DNA of 42,506 bases from an uncultured Clostridia bacterium (GTDB taxonomy: Bacteria; Bacillota; Clostridia; Oscillospirales; CAG-272): the NCBI GenBank assembly GCA_944384515.1, contig CALWTU010000073.1, positions 1 to 42,506 on the forward strand, in the 5' to 3' direction. Of this stretch, positions 40,503-42,506 are shown one piece after another (position 1 is the stretch's first letter; each line of letters opens with the position of its first letter). The position numbers and the translations under genes are program-made. A model generated the notes under the pieces. It searched no databases. It worked only from the letters and a program-made list of their open reading frames with translations, and was not told the DNA's origin.

Positions 40503-41963
40503 TTACAAAAGTACATTAAGGTGTTCTATATGCGGGTCCTCCGGTCCTGTCATCGAACAGCCCTTGATTTTGGCGTACTCAATATACTGAAGAACCTCTT
40601 TTGTAATTCTCTCACCCGGAGCAATAATCGGAATTCCGGGAGGATAGCACATTACAAACTCGGAACATACAAGCCCCTCGCTCTCACCGATAGGCACGCT
40701 TCTCTTATTTGCATAGAATGCCTCCTGCGGACTTGCAACAACTACCGGCTCTATATATTCCTGATTCAAAAGTCCCGACGGATCTTTATGATATCTTCGT
40801 CTTATCTCAGCCAATGCGCTGACTAATCTCTCTATATCCTGTGCTCTGTCGCCCATAGAGAGGTACGCAAGAATATTTCCTATATCTCCGAACTCAATCT
40901 GTATATCGTATTCATCTCTCAAGAGGTCATAAACCTCAATGCCCGCAAGTCCGATATCTCTTGTATGTACGCTGAGCTTTGTCGGATCAAAGTCGTATAC
41001 CGAATTGCCGTTTATAAGCTCCTTGCCAAAGGCATAGTATCCGCCGATAGAGTTTATCTCCTCCCTCGCATACTCCGCCATCTCTACAACCTTGCGGAAC
41101 ACCTCCTTGCCCCTAAGTGCAAGATTTCTGCGGCTGATATCAAGGCTTGACATCAGAAGATAACTTCCTGATGTTGTCTGTGCGAGGTTGATAATCTGCC
41201 TTACATAACCGTGATTTACATTTTCGCCTACAAGCAAAAGGCTTGACTGGGTAAGACTGCCGCCGCTCTTATGCATTGAAACCGCCGCCATATCCGCTCC
41301 TGCCGCCATTGCTGAAATCGGCATTCCCTCTCCGAAGTAAAAATGCGTTCCGTGAGCCTCGTCAACAAGACAGCGCATATTTGCCTCATGCGCCATTTTC
41401 ACTATTGCAGGCAGGTCGCTGCATATTCCGTAATATGTAGGGTTGTTGACAAGTACCGCAACCGCATCGGGGTTTTCATTTATCGCTTTCTGAACCTGCT
41501 CCCTTTGCATTCCGAGAGAAATTCCGAGCCTTACATCAACCTCGGGATTTACATACACCGGAACGGCACCGCAGAGAACCAATGCATTGATAACACTTCT
41601 GTGAACATTGCGGGGGAGTATGATTTTGTCTCCTCTCTTGCAGGTAGAAAGCACCATCGTCTGCACCGAGCTTGTCGTTCCGCCCACCATAAGAAAGGCA
41701 TGTGCGGCGCCGAATGCCTGTGCGCACAGGATCTCCGCATCATGAATAACGGATATCGGGTGACACAAATTGTCAAGCGGCTTCATACTGTTTACATCAA
41801 TCTCAACGCATCTCTGCCCGAGAAAATCTCTCAGCTCGGGATTTCCCCGTCCGTGCTTGTGTCCGGGCACGTCAAACGGCACTACCCTGTTATCCCTGAA
41901 GGTTTCAAGCGCTTCATATATCGGCGCTCTTTTTTGATCAAGAAGTTCTGTTGTTTTTTCCAT
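40503..41963 (-). CDS. speA: arginine decarboxylase, Orn/Lys/Arg decarboxylase family
   Basis: The 486-residue PLP enzyme has FDVPGHKHGRGNPELRDFL, then DNLCHPISVIHDAE, VGGTTSSVQTMVLS, VDEAHGTHFYFGEG and the PLP-lysine motif SMHKSGGSLTQSS. The length and sequence fit Bacillus-type SpeA (biosynthetic, no wing domain). Arginine to agmatine is the expected reaction because agmatinase is in the same operon, although lysine or ornithine activity cannot be excluded. A GGAGAGGGAG site precedes the start. A terminator lies only about 45 nt upstream, so expression depends on read-through of the structured leader. Confidence 0.92.
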   Translation of the reverse strand: MEKTTELLDQKRAPIYEALETFRDNRVVPFDVPGHKHGRGNPELRDFLGQRCVEIDVNSMKPLDNLCHPISVIHDAEILCAQAFGAAHAFLMVGGTTSSVQTMVLSTCKRGDKIILPRNVHRSVINALVLCGAVPVYVNPEVDVRLGISLGMQREQVQKAINENPDAVAVLVNNPTYYGICSDLPAIVKMAHEANMRCLVDEAHGTHFYFGEGMPISAMAAGADMAAVSMHKSGGSLTQSSLLLVGENVNHGYVRQIINLAQTTSGSYLLMSSLDISRRNLALRGKEVFRKVVEMAEYAREEINSIGGYYAFGKELINGNSVYDFDPTKLSVHTRDIGLAGIEVYDLLRDEYDIQIEFGDIGNILAYLSMGDRAQDIERLVSALAEIRRRYHKDPSGLLNQEYIEPVVVASPQEAFYANKRSVPIGESEGLVCSEFVMCYPPGIPIIAPGERITKEVLQYIEYAKIKGCSMTGPEDPHIEHLNVLL

Positions 41964-42008
41964 AATACTCCCTCTCCGACAGATTCATTAAGAAAAATCG
42001 GAAATAAA

Positions 42009-42041
42009 AATAAAAAAAGCAAGTTGTTTAACACAACTTGC
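42009..42041 (-). terminator. intrinsic terminator upstream of speA
   Basis: On the minus strand, GCAAGTTG (42041-42034) pairs perfectly with CAACTTGC (42026-42019), followed by T7. It separates the structured RNA from speA, and no promoter is visible between it and the gene. Confidence 0.9.
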
Positions 42042-42389
42042 AAAAAAATCCTTAAAGCGCTCTGTCCCACAAAGAGACAAAAGGCGACAAAACTGACCAA
42101 AGTCCGCATAAATCGATAAATGATCTACACAAAATTCGGCTGGATATGTGGGTACGCAGAGTCTATATAGCAATGTTACTTTTACTACTCATTATTGACC
42201 GTTTCACAAGTTAGCGTATAAACGCATTTCGGTTATAAGTAACCAACTTATAAAATTTGAGCTTTTAACTCAATCAACAAAGCGGAAAATCCGCAAATCG
42301 GCAGTGGACCCGGCTGTCCGTGTGGCCTAAACTCTCAACGAGTGGTCCGTAAAAATCGCTTGGATTGACTCTGTGTGAGACACAATCCT
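42019..42389 (-). ncRNA. large structured RNA / possible attenuator leader of the polyamine operon
   Basis: From the predicted start near 42389 to the terminator the transcript is about 370 nt and contains no credible ORF with a ribosome binding site. Visible stems are: GGATTG/CAATCC (42388-42362); GGACC/GGTCC (42348-42344 with 42310-42306) enclosing an ACTC/GAGT hairpin and a GGC/GCC hairpin as a three-way junction; GCGGA/TCCGC (42294-42282); TTGAG/CTCAA (42273-42257); an 8-bp stem (42253-42233); and GCGT/ACGC (42225-42214). A 7-bp long-range pairing, CAGAGTC (42373-42367) with GACTCTG (42163-42157), closes a domain of about 230 nt. It does not match the riboswitch classes I know. A raiA-type large ncRNA is one candidate by size, host and complexity. 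Confidence 0.65.
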
Positions 42390-42394
42390 TGAAG

Positions 42395-42423
42395 ATTATA
42401 GCACACAAAAGTAACCTTGTCAA
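42395..42423 (-). promoter_or_regulatory. perfect promoter of the structured RNA / polyamine operon
   Basis: On the minus strand, TTGACA (42423-42418), a 17-nt spacer and TATAAT (42400-42395), a full consensus match. It is the only strong promoter found upstream of speA. Confidence 0.9.
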
Positions 42424-42506
42424 TACCTTTTTTTCTTAAAAATTATTTTTTCAAAAAGCAGTTTCAAAGCAAAACAATAATCAACAAAAAGTTTTATTTT
42501 CGGGCA

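Noticed and set aside
41343-42119. 258-residue plus-strand open frame reaching into the speA leader
   Set aside because: It is antisense to speA and then crosses the terminator. It has no ribosome binding site.
41988-42173. Leader peptide upstream of speA (61-residue minus-strand frame)
   Set aside because: It has no ribosome binding site and runs through the terminator hairpin. There is no run of arginine codons that would suggest attenuation by translation.
42009-42423. Known riboswitch in the speA leader
   Set aside because: I looked for T-box (GGTGG-type antiterminator), lysine, cobalamin, M-box and guanidine-I core motifs and found none. It is kept as an unassigned structured RNA.

Overview
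The window looks like a chromosomal segment from an anaerobic Clostridia-type Bacillota. The strongest marker is a SCIFF peptide with its radical SAM maturase, a pair nearly universal in Clostridia. Moderate GC, strong AGGAGG-type ribosome binding sites, consensus TTGACA-17-TATAAT promoters, an ECF transporter S component and a YwlG-type protein fit this. Species cannot be named from sequence alone.

Layout. 1-7.3 kb: end of a DUF4091 protein, then a minus-strand ppx-ppk-DUF4177-like unit (polyphosphate), a plus-strand low-molecular-weight phosphatase, and an autoregulated-looking XRE regulator with a large membrane protein. 7.3-11.5 kb: a 1265-residue GH2 enzyme with accessory domains, behind a remnant of a uroporphyrinogen-decarboxylase-like gene. 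11.5-21.2 kb: an eight-gene minus-strand surface-glycan operon. RfbF, RfbG and RfbH make a CDP-3,6-dideoxyhexose intermediate, and a YerE-like TPP enzyme plus an SDR enzyme suggest a branched, yersiniose-like sugar. GtrA, GT2 and a GT39-like membrane protein suggest lipid-linked transfer to a surface polymer. 21.2-23.0 kb: tRNA-Ser, tRNA-Leu and initiator tRNA-Met, with degenerate repeats around tRNA-Ser that carry its 3' end. 23.0-30.6 kb: an accessory region of broken genes (alpha/beta hydrolase stub, IS3-type transposase with deletion and frameshift, beheaded DUF4417, truncated ImmA/IrrE protein, integrase fragment), an orphan toxin/immunity-like pair, an intact 707-residue putative glycosidase, and two hairpin-rich elements that end in promoters.

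30.6-35 kb: a minus-strand operon scfA-scfB-Orn/Lys/Arg decarboxylase-ECF S component-YwlG family. 35-36.2 kb: a PanE-like reductase on the plus strand. 36.2-42.5 kb: a polyamine operon speA-speE-speB-carboxyspermidine dehydrogenase-nspC. It encodes arginine to agmatine to putrescine, then the carboxyspermidine route to spermidine, plus an aminopropyltransferase whose partner SpeD is not in the window.

The most interesting non-coding feature is upstream of speA: a perfect promoter, about 230 nt of dense hairpins closed by a long-range 7-bp pairing, then a strong terminator just before speA. No other promoter is visible for the operon, so this is either a standalone large structured RNA with read-through or an attenuator-type leader. 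I could not place it in a common riboswitch class.
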